Origin: Bacteroidota bacterium
GTDB taxonomy: Bacteria; Bacteroidota; Bacteroidia; Chitinophagales; Chitinophagaceae
Direction of reading: 5' to 3'
Length of the DNA: 64,000 nt
Assembly: GCA_023424015.1 (NCBI GenBank)
Contig: JAFAEM010000047.1
Location: forward strand, 1-64,000
The stretch's first letter is position 1; every line of letters begins with the position of its first letter. Both the position numbers and the translations under genes were made by a program. Positions 17,466-26,208 of the stretch are shown here, piece by piece. Below the pieces are notes generated by a model. That model made no database searches. It was not told the DNA's origin and saw only the letters and a list, made by a program, of their open reading frames with translations.

Positions 17466-18569
17466 ATGGCGACTCAACACAATTACAGGAATTTCGAAAA
17501 AGAGGAACTTTTACCCTTAGACGAGGTATCCCGGCCTTCTGTTGAAGCCGGGAAAAAAGCGGGCATTGCTTTGGTCGGACTCGGAAAATATAGCGAGGAA
17601 CAACTTGGGCCTGCATTGTTGGAGACGGGACACTGCCGTCTAGCAGGAATTGTCACTGGTACGTCATCGAAGATCCCGGCCTGGCAGACAAAGTATGATA
17701 TTCCCGATGCGAATGTATATACATATGACAACTTCGACAGTATTAAGGGAAATAAAGAAATAGACATTGTATATATCGTATTACCGAACGCATTACATGC
17801 AGAATTTGCAATACGGGCCGCACGAGCCGGGAAGCATGTGATATGCGAAAAACCTATGGCGATTTCAGTAGCCGAATGTGACCAGATGATCCAGGCCTGC
17901 GAAGAAGCTGGCAAATTACTTTCCATCGGCTACCGGCTGCATTTTGAACCCCACCACGAGGAAATGATGAAACTGGGTCAAAACGCAGGTTATGGCAGAT
18001 TGATCGAATTATCCGCTAAACATGGCAGCAGCTCGGTCGAGGGCTGGCGCCTGGACGGATCACTTGCAGGTGGTGGCCCACTCATGGACCTGGGCATTTA
18101 TTGTATACAGGCAGCAAGGTATACTATCGGTATGGAACCCATATCAATTACAGCAAAACGCGGGGCTAATACCCATCCGAAGCGTTTTAAAAATATCGAG
18201 GAATCCCTGCAATGGGAAATGGAATTCCCTGGTGGGATCATTGCACGCTGCGAAACCAGCTACACCAGCGATATGGATCTGCTTCATGCAAACGCTACCC
18301 ATGGATGGTTTGAACTGTCTCCTGCATATGGTTACTCGGGCATTCAGGGCAAAACAGCCACAGGATTTATGGATCTACCCCAGGTAAACCAACAAGCAGC
18401 GCAAATGGATAATTTTGCAATTTCTGTCCTGGACAACAAACCGGTCAGGGTTCCGGGTACATTGGGCAGAGCCGATCTCGTGATCATTGAAGCCATCTAT
18501 GAAGCCATGGAATCGGGGAAAAAGATTTCAATAGCCGCACCTGTTGCCGCGGATCCAAATCTTACTTAA
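17466..18569 (+). CDS. Gfo/Idh/MocA family oxidoreductase (glucose-fructose oxidoreductase-like)
   Basis: 367 residues. After about 30 polar residues the Rossmann motif IALVGLGKYSEEQLGPAL appears. CEKPMAISVAECDQMI (near 122) and GGGPLMDLGIYCIQAARYTIGMEP complete the family signature. The GLGxYSxxxL form and the length resemble glucose-fructose oxidoreductase-type proteins, though no export signal is present. Monocistronic; upstream region holds a shared promoter-like element. Substrate inferred only as a sugar. Confidence 0.9.
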   Translation: MATQHNYRNFEKEELLPLDEVSRPSVEAGKKAGIALVGLGKYSEEQLGPALLETGHCRLAGIVTGTSSKIPAWQTKYDIPDANVYTYDNFDSIKGNKEIDIVYIVLPNALHAEFAIRAARAGKHVICEKPMAISVAECDQMIQACEEAGKLLSIGYRLHFEPHHEEMMKLGQNAGYGRLIELSAKHGSSSVEGWRLDGSLAGGGPLMDLGIYCIQAARYTIGMEPISITAKRGANTHPKRFKNIEESLQWEMEFPGGIIARCETSYTSDMDLLHANATHGWFELSPAYGYSGIQGKTATGFMDLPQVNQQAAQMDNFAISVLDNKPVRVPGTLGRADLVIIEAIYEAMESGKKISIAAPVAADPNLT

Positions 18570-18599
18570 ATTCTCCTTACACAAAGTGAGGTTGATCCC

Positions 18600-19196
18600 T
18601 CATTCGTTAACATTAGCAGATCTGGTTGATAGTTCCCGATGGATCCAGTAGAGTCCCTTTACATTCTGCCTGGGCTCTTTTAACGTGTAGACGATAATGC
18701 TCTCCTCGATCAGATCCAATGCGGTAATGGTAATAGCAATAAAAAATAAAACCCGGCTGGGTTCAGGCAGAAAAAAAGTAGTTATTAAAAAAATACCCTG
18801 GGCTACAGCAGCCAGTTTTGCCAAGTAGGTATGAAAGCTGGTCATTTCTCCATATCGCGAAAATGCGGATATCACCTGTATGGCAAACAATATCAACAGG
18901 ACTATGAGCCAGACAAAATGCTGGCTGACAAATTCGTACTTATAAACGATCAGTCCAACGACGCCTATTGCCACCGTAAGATCATCACCAATGGAATCAA
19001 GCTTCGCTCCCATTACACTTACAACCTTGTAACGCCTGGCCAGAAAACCATCGATCGCATCTGTGAAAAAGCTAAAGGCCAGGAACCATTTGAAAATTTC
19101 GGGCTGATTCGTAATGAGCAAATACAACAGGATCAATGACGCAGCGACCCGGTAGATAGTAATTCCGTTGATGATATAATAACTGGTTTTGCGCAT
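18600..19196 (-). CDS. CDP-alcohol phosphatidyltransferase family membrane protein
   Basis: About 198 residues from the ATG at 19196 (MRKTSYYIINGITIYR); a longer frame to 19358 has no hydrophobic or conserved start. The catalytic signature D-x2-DG-x2-AR-x8-G-x3-D-x3-D is intact in TDAIDGFLARRY...GAKLDSIGDD. About five or six membrane helices. The family transfers a phosphate-linked head group between CDP-diacylglycerol and an alcohol (phosphatidylglycerophosphate, phosphatidylserine or inositol-type lipids). Head group not determinable. Confidence 0.88.
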   Translation of the reverse strand: MRKTSYYIINGITIYRVAASLILLYLLITNQPEIFKWFLAFSFFTDAIDGFLARRYKVVSVMGAKLDSIGDDLTVAIGVVGLIVYKYEFVSQHFVWLIVLLILFAIQVISAFSRYGEMTSFHTYLAKLAAVAQGIFLITTFFLPEPSRVLFFIAITITALDLIEESIIVYTLKEPRQNVKGLYWIHRELSTRSANVNE

Positions 19197-19357
19197 GGGA
19201 CAGCTCTGCTCAAAAATAATTAAAATTAGCTGCGGCAATGCATTGATCTTTAAGCTACTCTTTATTTCGGACTGGCGCGACGTGGAAAAACCTTCCCTGA
19301 GGAAGCTATGCCCCAGTAGGACAGCCCCATTTTTCCCCGGAGCAGGCCGGTTGTGCA

Positions 19358-19374
19358 TGGCTTATTCTTTGTAT
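19358..19374 (+). promoter_or_regulatory. TGGCTTATTCTTTGTA element upstream of PepSY-like gene
   Basis: Same GG-N10-G layout and TTG position as the other copies of the island's element, 28 bp before the ATG at 19402. Confidence 0.4.
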
Positions 19375-19401
19375 GAAAAAAGAGTAATAAAACCTTTAAT
19401 T

Positions 19402-19842
19402 ATGAAGAAAACACTTTTAGCAACATTGTTAATAACAGCCCTCTCCCTGGGATTGAACGCACAGGACGGACAAAAAGTAAAGGACGCCGATCTACCCGCA
19501 GCCATTAAGACCAGTTTTCAGTCTGAATTTCCCGACGCACGTGATGTGGAATGGGTTTTAAAAGATGGCCACTATAAAGTGGAATTCGAGGTAAAAGATG
19601 TGGACAATATCGCAGCATTTGACGCTTCTGGCAAATTGCTTAAAAAAGGGATTGAAATCAAACAGAGTGAATTGCCCGCTGCAGTAAGTTCTGCCTTGCA
19701 ATCAGCACATGCCGGTAAGGACATCGATGATGTTTATAAAATGGAAAAGGACGGAACAAGTTATTACCTGGTTAAGTTTGACGGAAATCCAAAAACCAAG
19801 GTAATGTATTCACCCGAAGGACAGGAGATCAAGGACAAATAA
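19402..19842 (+). CDS. PepSY-like (DUF2874-type) periplasmic protein
   Basis: 146 residues. Signal peptide MKKTLLATLLITALSLGLNAQ, then two related halves: LPAAIKTSFQSEFPDARDVEWVLKDGHYKVEFEV and LPAAVSSALQSAHAGKDIDDVYKMEKDGTSYYLVKF. This is the PepSY-like duplication common in Bacteroidota secreted proteins, related in fold to beta-lactamase-inhibitor-type domains. Periplasmic, probably a peptidase-inhibitor or small-molecule-binding role. The ATG at 19402 is set by the signal peptide. Confidence 0.85.
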   Translation: MKKTLLATLLITALSLGLNAQDGQKVKDADLPAAIKTSFQSEFPDARDVEWVLKDGHYKVEFEVKDVDNIAAFDASGKLLKKGIEIKQSELPAAVSSALQSAHAGKDIDDVYKMEKDGTSYYLVKFDGNPKTKVMYSPEGQEIKDK

Positions 19843-20091
19843 GCTTTGATCCGCCATGATCATAAATGAAGTTGCTCTGAAGTATGTTAGTTAAATACAA
19901 AGTTGAAAGTACATTGAACTTTCTTCCTCTTAACGATGTGCATATTTTTGGAACAACTTCATTTCTTTTTCGACGCTACCCGGTGTCCGGCATTTGACAG
20001 CCCAAAGCTGGCCACTTGAAACTTGCACACTTATTGCTGCGTTTGAGATAAGCTCCGTTCCCGCTATTCCTTCACGCTTAAATTTTTTTTG

Positions 20092-21240
20092 ATGAGAAAA
20101 TTTCTACTCCTCGTGGGAATCGCTGTATTTATCTGCCAACCCGGCTATTCCCAGGTAAGCCTCGCCACCGCACCCACTGTCACTTTTTCAAATGCTACAG
20201 GATTTGCTGATAATATTGCCAGTGATGGCGATGGAGGATCAGTAACCATCACGGACTTTAACCTGGAAGCAACACCGATTGATAATACCGGTGCAACTTT
20301 GACGGCAGACCCCCTTCAATATCACGACAGTAACGACTGGCCCGGCTATCCACCCATTATTACTTATGGTGATACTAACCCACTCTATGCCTGGTCGATA
20401 CGCTCAGCTTCGGGCTCCGACTTCTCACTTTTGTCAATAGACTTCAATGACTGGGGATTCGTGAGTGGAGACCCGTTTAAAATCGAAGCATACCAGGGTG
20501 GCGCATTGACTGGCACCCTCACGTTCGCGAGCAATATCGATATTAGTGTGAACATCACGCTTTCACAAACATCTACCGACCCGGATTTTCTGTTACCTCC
20601 TGCGTTCGGGAATGTGGATGAAGTAAGGATATTGATGGAAGACGAAAGTGGATCTCTTACTGGTATCAACAATATACAGGTTGCACCGGCAAATTTTGTA
20701 TTGCCACTTACACTGCTTTCCTTTAATGCAAGCATTGAAGACAATGCCGTTCAGCTTCAATGGGAGACAGCAGCAGAAATGAACGTGAGTCATTTTGAAA
20801 TTGAGCGCAGTGCCGACGGCCGTTCTTATAATAGTTTAGGTCGCGTGTCCAGTAATGCAAATGGTGGAGGAAGATATTCTTATCTCGACAACGCAGCTCC
20901 ATCTACCCAATACTATCGTTTAAAAATGGTTGACCTGGATCTTAGTTTCACTTATAGTCATGTCCTGCTTGTACGTAATAGCGCTGGCACAGATTTGCGA
21001 GTCTATCCCAATCCCGCTAACTCTTCCGTACAGTTGTCCATACCACGCCTCGATGCAGGTAATAGTTATATTCGGATCCTGAATTTGCAGGGTGTACAGT
21101 TAAGTACCAGGAACCTTAATATCCAGGGCCAGGCTTCGACAATATCGATGGATGTAAACACTCTTCGACCAGGAAGATATTTTATTGAAATAATTGCTGG
21201 CAGTGAAGTGAGATATCGTTCGGGATTTATTAAACTATAA
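20092..21240 (+). CDS. Secreted protein with T9SS type A C-terminal sorting domain
   Basis: 382 residues. Signal peptide MRKFLLLVGIAVFICQPGYSQ, a beta-rich middle, then LPLTLLSFNASIEDNAVQLQWETAAEMNVSHFEIERS, which commonly precedes T9SS signals. The end is the type A sorting domain with VYPNPANSSVQLSI and GRYFIEI. Secreted through the type IX system. The middle (residues 25-200) matches nothing I recognise. A hairpin terminator follows the stop. Last clear host gene before the prophage. Confidence 0.88.
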   Translation: MRKFLLLVGIAVFICQPGYSQVSLATAPTVTFSNATGFADNIASDGDGGSVTITDFNLEATPIDNTGATLTADPLQYHDSNDWPGYPPIITYGDTNPLYAWSIRSASGSDFSLLSIDFNDWGFVSGDPFKIEAYQGGALTGTLTFASNIDISVNITLSQTSTDPDFLLPPAFGNVDEVRILMEDESGSLTGINNIQVAPANFVLPLTLLSFNASIEDNAVQLQWETAAEMNVSHFEIERSADGRSYNSLGRVSSNANGGGRYSYLDNAAPSTQYYRLKMVDLDLSFTYSHVLLVRNSAGTDLRVYPNPANSSVQLSIPRLDAGNSYIRILNLQGVQLSTRNLNIQGQASTISMDVNTLRPGRYFIEIIAGSEVRYRSGFIKL

Positions 21241-21284
21241 AGTCCATCGAAATTAATGAGGAGATCGCCGATATAGTTTTGAAA

Positions 21285-21324
21285 TAAAAAAGTAACAGAG
21301 ATATTAAGTCCTGTCACTTTTTTT
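21285..21324 (+). terminator. Intrinsic terminator after T9SS gene
   Basis: AAAAAAGTAACAG and CTGTCACTTTTTT form a 12-bp stem with one mismatch around an 11-base loop, then a T-run. Confidence 0.8.
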
Positions 21325-21340
21325 AGATAATGCGTAAACA

Positions 21341-21430
21341 AAAAAAGCTCACATCAAACAATTAATGTGAACTTTCAAGTGGAGCTCAGGGGGCCACAAT
21401 CGAACACTTCCTGACCTTCTCAGCTTCATA
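21341..21430 (-). other. tRNA-3'-end-like relic with its terminator; possible left attachment region
   Basis: Read on the minus strand, AGAAGGTCAGGA, TGTTCGATT and CCCCCTGAGCTCCA follow the order variable loop, T-loop, acceptor, CCA. A hairpin AGTTCACAT/ATGTGAGCT with T7 follows directly (21341-21373), as behind real tRNA genes. The T-stem does not pair and no 5' half is present, so it is not a functional tRNA. It lies at the host/prophage junction. Confidence 0.35.
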
Positions 21431-21605
21431 CATCAGTTGCGGGTAGCTTAAAAACCCGTAAAAAATGAACTTCTCCCCCTATCAATTCCCTGCCTTTCCA
21501 GTGGTGGCAGTAGTAGCAGTTTTTTTCAAAAAAATAGTTTGGAATAGAGCCTCCCTGGCTACGCCCAATTTACTTTTTTGGGCAAAAAAATTTCTGACTT
21601 TGGGC

Positions 21606-21813
21606 TGTAACAACTGTAACAATATTCCTCTTAATTCAATAAAAAGCAGTAGCAGTAAGGGTTTCGGCCTGTTGCAGGGGGTCAAAAAATACCCAAATCT
21701 GCAACGCTTCTGTAACAAATCTGCAACGCAAGTGTAACAGCGATTGCAACACCCTTGTAACGGGGTTAACGCTATGAAATTCATAGAATTATCAATTTGT
21801 TACAAATGTTACA
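21606..21813. repeat. Array of TGYAACR repeats on an 11-bp pitch
   Basis: Copies start at 21606, 21615, 21700, 21711, 21722, 21733, 21745 and 21756 (six in a row spaced 11, 11, 11, 12 and 11 bp), with inverted copies TGTTACA at 21798 and 21807. The stretch 21431-21868 has no convincing gene. Iterons of a replication origin or stacked operator sites are the natural readings. Confidence 0.6.
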
Positions 21814-21868
21814 GCAAAAACTGCTGCTGCGCGTTTTTTCTTTTTCATCAAAAAATCACCATTTTCCC

Positions 21869-22213
21869 ATGACCACGCAAAAAATCAATTTTCGGACGAA
21901 TTACAACAACAAATTAGCCTGCCCACACTTCATTCACCTGGACATTGCGCCCAGGAATCCTATACCTGAATCGAAGCTGGATAGTACCGTGATCGAGATC
22001 GCGACAACAGATCAGTCGCATCCCCCTGTGCAAAAGAAATGTGTTGACCTGGCCAGGGTAAAATTCAAAGATGTAAGTGGCATCTTCTTCTACGTCTCAC
22101 ATGGCATGACCCGCGATCAGTACTTACAGTTAGCAGCTGCAGAAAAAAAACAAATCACTGGTGACACTGAGATGGCTATCTATTACTACAGTCCATCAGA
22201 TACTAAGCTGTAG
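21869..22213 (+). CDS. Hypothetical protein, first gene of the prophage region
   Basis: 114 residues from ATG 21869 (MTTQKINFRTNYNNKLACPHFIHLD); the upstream in-frame extension is low-complexity and falls in the repeat array. No recognised domain; mixed alpha/beta composition, no membrane segment. Co-directional with the phage genes and 64 bp before the next. Function unknown. Confidence 0.55.
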   Translation: MTTQKINFRTNYNNKLACPHFIHLDIAPRNPIPESKLDSTVIEIATTDQSHPPVQKKCVDLARVKFKDVSGIFFYVSHGMTRDQYLQLAAAEKKQITGDTEMAIYYYSPSDTKL

Positions 22214-22277
22214 TCATTGCATTAACTTCATTTTACCAATAAAAAAAAGTAATTTTGAAGACCACCTTCCATTTCCT

Positions 22278-22796
22278 ATGCAATCTTATAGTGTTGTAGT
22301 GCCGTGCAAGCCATACATTGCAAAATATTTCACCGGTATATACGGTGATGTCATTCCTCTCGATCATAAAACCGATTTCGGCGATACTATCCTCACTAAA
22401 CTTTCTGCCCGGCCTGTCACCCGGGTGAACCGTCAAAAGATCGGTGTCGCACTCAAACTCTACACGTCTGTTCTTAAATTCAAACTACCTATAGATCTGT
22501 TTTATCGCCTCGACAGCCAGGTAACTGATCAGCAGGTAGTCAATATCAACCGGTACCTGGAAAATGTTTTTGATTCCACCATCCTGCAGGTGATCTTCAT
22601 TGCAGTGTGTTTCGGAGTGGAGAAGCGAACAGCCACTGAAGCATTTTTAAACCGGTACAATATCATCATCGACGAAGACATCACCCATGATTCCATCCGG
22701 CAGAAAGATTGCCGCATGCGAAAGAATCCCGCGATGCGCAATAACTTTCTGGCGACTTTGTCACAGACAGGGTTCTCATTAAATCTTCGCGCCTGA
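22278..22796 (+). CDS. Hypothetical phage-associated protein
   Basis: 172 residues from ATG 22278 (MQSYSVVVPCKPYIAKYFTGIYGDVIPLDHKTDFGDT). Contains KIGVALKLYTSVLKFKLPIDLFYRLDSQVTDQQVVNINRYLENVF and a basic, HTH-like C-terminus (KRTATEAFLNRYNIIIDEDITHDSIRQKDCRMRKN). A DNA-binding or regulatory role is possible but not shown. Two GACTTTGTCACA copies lie at its 3' end and just behind it. Confidence 0.6.
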   Translation: MQSYSVVVPCKPYIAKYFTGIYGDVIPLDHKTDFGDTILTKLSARPVTRVNRQKIGVALKLYTSVLKFKLPIDLFYRLDSQVTDQQVVNINRYLENVFDSTILQVIFIAVCFGVEKRTATEAFLNRYNIIIDEDITHDSIRQKDCRMRKNPAMRNNFLATLSQTGFSLNLRA

Positions 22797-22824
22797 CCAC
22801 CATTTATATGGTGACTTTGTCACA
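22751..22824. promoter_or_regulatory. Direct pair of GGYGACTTTGTCACA, operator-like
   Basis: 15-mers at 22751-22765 and 22810-22824 differ by one base. The second contains the perfect dyad GTGAC-TTT-GTCAC. They lie 59 bp apart, directly upstream of the late-promoter-like element at 22849. Confidence 0.45.
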
Positions 22825-22848
22825 CGCCTGCTCACGATTCCATTCTTC

Positions 22849-22891
22849 ACGTGTCACACTACTATAGAGACCGATTGCGGATTTTTAGCTG
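22849..22891 (+). promoter_or_regulatory. Late-promoter-like element, copy 1
   Basis: ACGTGTCACA at 22849-22858 and the AT-rich box GGATTTTT at 22879-22886. The distance from motif start to the GTG start codon is 43 bp, as in copies 3 and 4. Confidence 0.6.
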
Positions 22892-23674
22892 GTGTATGAA
22901 AATATCCATACCGGTATTCAGAACCTTCGCCGGCCGCCAGCAATAAAACCAGGAGGCCTGTGTAAAATTTACTTTGTACCAATCAGTGATATCTCTACCT
23001 GGCCAGAAAAAAACTATGCTTCCGATGTCATCATCGACACCATCGTATTAAAATCAGGTGCTACCCTTTTTATTGTTGAGGCTACACAAAAGGAAAGGAC
23101 ATACACAGAATCCACCAACCGCGATAAGGCCGGTGACTTTGTGGAGATGCAGGTTACTACATCACTCCCTGGTATTACAGTAAATCATATACTGAGCCTG
23201 TCTGCAATGATGAACACGGATTTCGCGCTCATCGTTACCGACATAAATGGAGAACAGCGCCTGCTGGGCACGCCGGATAAAGGCGCCACCCTTTCCTGGA
23301 AGTACACCACCGGCCACGTGGGTGCCAGCAGGTACCGCGACCTGGTGTGGAAGTATAGGCATCCATTGCCTGCACCGGTGTATATGGGCGGATCTGTTGT
23401 GCTGGATGATGAGAATTTCATCTTCGCATCACTCACATTCATTGCCCGATTCCGTGTAGGCGCTGCCGGATCCCCGATGAACGAAGGTGATACCATCTAT
23501 ACCAATCCACTTCTGGCCAACGGCAACTTTATCATCTTCTCAGGTGGTAAAGCCATCCATCAAATGAGCGATTCAAGCGATGACAGATATGCCAGCAAGC
23601 CCTATTCTGGCAGTACCATATTCATCCACGGTGGTGTGTATGACAATGAAGTGATCGAGATATATAAATTCTAA
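22892..23674 (+). CDS. Phage structural/adhesion protein, hypothetical
   Basis: 260 residues from GTG 22892; that start is supported by the same 43-bp distance to the upstream element seen before two other genes. Sequence is beta-rich with no known domain (ATLSWKYTTGHVGASRYRDLVWKYRHP, GNFIIFSGGKAIHQMSDSSDD). It overlaps the next gene by one base (TAATG). It heads the fibre module, so a tail-tip or fibre-chaperone component is plausible. Confidence 0.65.
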   Translation: MYENIHTGIQNLRRPPAIKPGGLCKIYFVPISDISTWPEKNYASDVIIDTIVLKSGATLFIVEATQKERTYTESTNRDKAGDFVEMQVTTSLPGITVNHILSLSAMMNTDFALIVTDINGEQRLLGTPDKGATLSWKYTTGHVGASRYRDLVWKYRHPLPAPVYMGGSVVLDDENFIFASLTFIARFRVGAAGSPMNEGDTIYTNPLLANGNFIIFSGGKAIHQMSDSSDDRYASKPYSGSTIFIHGGVYDNEVIEIYKF

Positions 23675-26208
23675 TGTCAATGAAAAAGCTACTCATCCTT
23701 TTTTCTTTCTTCCTGGCTTTTGTCGAAGCGCGATCTCAGGTGACACCACCGGTGAGCACGCCGGCAGAACCTTATGACTATATCCTTTACCGGTTCAGGA
23801 ACTATATTGAAGTAAGCAAAGGGATCTTCTTCCCCAGCCGCGATACCAACTGGACGCCGGTAAAAGCCACCATCGTGGAAAACAATGGCGTGTGGTATGG
23901 TTATATCCCATCAAAAGGATTTTGGGAGCCGTTCAACCATACGTCCTCCGTTTCGACAGAAAATCAATTGCTGTTGGGTGGGGAGGTTATTCATCTCGGT
24001 GGCTTCAACTTTTTTGTCAACGAAGCTGTGTACCGGATCGATGGCCACTTATATTCCAGCGATACTGCATCCTTTGTACTGGATAGTGCCGATGCTGATT
24101 CTTCCAGGATAGACAAATTCTACCTGGCCACCGATCAGGCTGCACACGTGATGAAGGGAGAAGAGGCCTTCGGTAATGCCCTGGAGCCACAGCTGGATGG
24201 CGATCAGCTGTCCCTGGCTTTTGTTCATATCCCTGCCGGCGCTACAGCAGCACTGATCACCACGCAGAAGATCTATGATGAGAACACTGAATCGGTAGTA
24301 ACTGATGTAGGTACCACAACAGATCCTGACAATGTCACCAATGTATATACCGGCTCAAAAAGCCTCAATGTCACTAATATCAACAACGGCGACCAGGTCC
24401 GATTTGACGGCGTGTGGGATATCACTAATGCGCAGAATCTGAAAGGGTGGATAAAACTTAAAGCTGTGATGCCATCAGCTGGAAACATCAGGGTTCAATT
24501 ATTTGTCGGCAATACTGCGGTAAGTAGTGAAGTGATCATTCCCATTGATAAAAACAATGCCACCACCTACCAGCCTTTTTCAATTGCAAAAACTTTGTTT
24601 GGTACCATCACCAATCAAAATATCACGAGGGTCCGCCTCCGGTACACCAGGTCTGGATCCAGCGCAAACTATACCGGCTTTTACGGTGATGATCTTTCAT
24701 TCCAGACCGGCATCACTTCCACGGTCCCATCTACTTCAGTTACATCAGTAGGCCTTGCATACACCGGCGATGCTTTTACTATCACCAATTCCCCTGTCAC
24801 CGGCAATGGCACGCTAACGGTTACACCCAACGGTACAGCGGATCAGTATATCAATGGCCAGGGCAATAAAGTAGCATTCCCTGCAATCCCTTCAAATGTA
24901 GGCCCCATTGACAGCAGAGCAAAAAATGCTGATGGCCTCACAATCGACAATGATTCTGTATTCATGCAGATGGCTGATGATACATATCCGGGGTTGCTCT
25001 CCCCTGCCCTGCATGCTAAAATATCCAGGAATGATTCCATTAAGAACATTGGTGATGGGGATTCGTTATTGGTCCAGGTTAATGACAGCCTGTTGGCGAT
25101 TAAGTCAATAAAATTCGGCACCAGCTGGGCGAATACTGATACAACTATCGTAATCGATACGACGGCTAGCGGCGGCGGACCAGACACTTCCCACGTTACT
25201 TATATTACCGGAAGCTATACGGTTCAACCAACTGACAGATACATACAACTGGACGGCAGCGGAACGATAACGCTGCCTGATGCAGATGATTTCCCGGGAC
25301 GCATCATTAATATCCAGTCAGGGCCTAGTGGAGCGATTATATCCCCCGCATATATCATTGATGGCTCATCGACAACCAGTACTTATTTAGTAGGATATGG
25401 AGCCGGAACATTCATATCTGACGGCACAAACTGGAAAAAATATATAGGTTCTTTTACGCGCTATTACGTAAACCCATTTGATGGTAGCGGCGAAGACCTT
25501 GTTGGATCAACCAGTATTGATTTTGAAGGGAGTGCTACCACGGCTATTATTAAGAATATAAAAGGCGGAACCGGCATAGGTGTTAGTACTGTCGGGTCGG
25601 ATATTGTTATTGCCGCAACTGGTGGAGGCGGATCGGGCATCTCCGAAGTAGTTGCCGGGTATGGTTTGAATAATGTCAATGATTCCACTGTTCAGGCCGA
25701 TAGCCTTGTACTGGTCACTCAGGAGAAGCTGTATAATGTTTTGGACAGCGTTAAGGCAGACACAGCCAACCTTCTCATTGAATCAGCAGGAGCGGGTGAG
25801 CCAACATGGTTCGCATCTGATGATACTTTGAAATTAAAAACTATTGAGAGTTTTTACTCCAAAAATGATAGTACACTAAAATGGAGGGCGCGGGTTGGAT
25901 CAGCGGTGTCAAGCGCAACTCCTACGATAAATACGGACAATGTAGATATTTATAAACTCACCGCCCTGGCTGTCGATATAACATCATTCACTACTAACCT
26001 CTCAGGCTCACCTAATGACGGCGATATCCTTGAAATACAAATAACAGGAACGGCAACAAGAAGCATAACATGGGGGGCCTCATTCGTAAGTAGCACAGTG
26101 ACGCTTCCAACTGCTACGGATGGCACTAACACGCTGACTGTAATACTTCAATATTATTCTACTTCATCTTACGGAAATGATAAATGGGTATGCGCAAACT
26201 ACTTCTAA
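23674..26208 (+). CDS. Large tail-fibre-like protein with N-terminal signal peptide
   Basis: 844 residues. A signal-peptide-like start (MKKLLILFSFFLAFVEARSQ) is followed by a beta-rich, Gly/Thr/Ser/Asn-rich body. Segments such as FTITNSPVTGNGTLTVTPNG and QYINGQGN, and IQLDGSGTITLPDADDFPGR, are typical of fibre shafts and knobs. A carbohydrate-binding-like part lies around residues 225-345. Likely receptor-binding fibre. The signal peptide is unusual for a virion protein and is shared by the next genes. Confidence 0.7.
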   Translation: MSMKKLLILFSFFLAFVEARSQVTPPVSTPAEPYDYILYRFRNYIEVSKGIFFPSRDTNWTPVKATIVENNGVWYGYIPSKGFWEPFNHTSSVSTENQLLLGGEVIHLGGFNFFVNEAVYRIDGHLYSSDTASFVLDSADADSSRIDKFYLATDQAAHVMKGEEAFGNALEPQLDGDQLSLAFVHIPAGATAALITTQKIYDENTESVVTDVGTTTDPDNVTNVYTGSKSLNVTNINNGDQVRFDGVWDITNAQNLKGWIKLKAVMPSAGNIRVQLFVGNTAVSSEVIIPIDKNNATTYQPFSIAKTLFGTITNQNITRVRLRYTRSGSSANYTGFYGDDLSFQTGITSTVPSTSVTSVGLAYTGDAFTITNSPVTGNGTLTVTPNGTADQYINGQGNKVAFPAIPSNVGPIDSRAKNADGLTIDNDSVFMQMADDTYPGLLSPALHAKISRNDSIKNIGDGDSLLVQVNDSLLAIKSIKFGTSWANTDTTIVIDTTASGGGPDTSHVTYITGSYTVQPTDRYIQLDGSGTITLPDADDFPGRIINIQSGPSGAIISPAYIIDGSSTTSTYLVGYGAGTFISDGTNWKKYIGSFTRYYVNPFDGSGEDLVGSTSIDFEGSATTAIIKNIKGGTGIGVSTVGSDIVIAATGGGGSGISEVVAGYGLNNVNDSTVQADSLVLVTQEKLYNVLDSVKADTANLLIESAGAGEPTWFASDDTLKLKTIESFYSKNDSTLKWRARVGSAVSSATPTINTDNVDIYKLTALAVDITSFTTNLSGSPNDGDILEIQITGTATRSITWGASFVSSTVTLPTATDGTNTLTVILQYYSTSSYGNDKWVCANYF

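Noticed and set aside
21465..21784. Possible genes on both strands over the TGYAACR array
   Set aside because: Low-complexity peptides (VVAVVAVFF; many Cys/Leu), no family likeness, and they mirror the DNA repeats.
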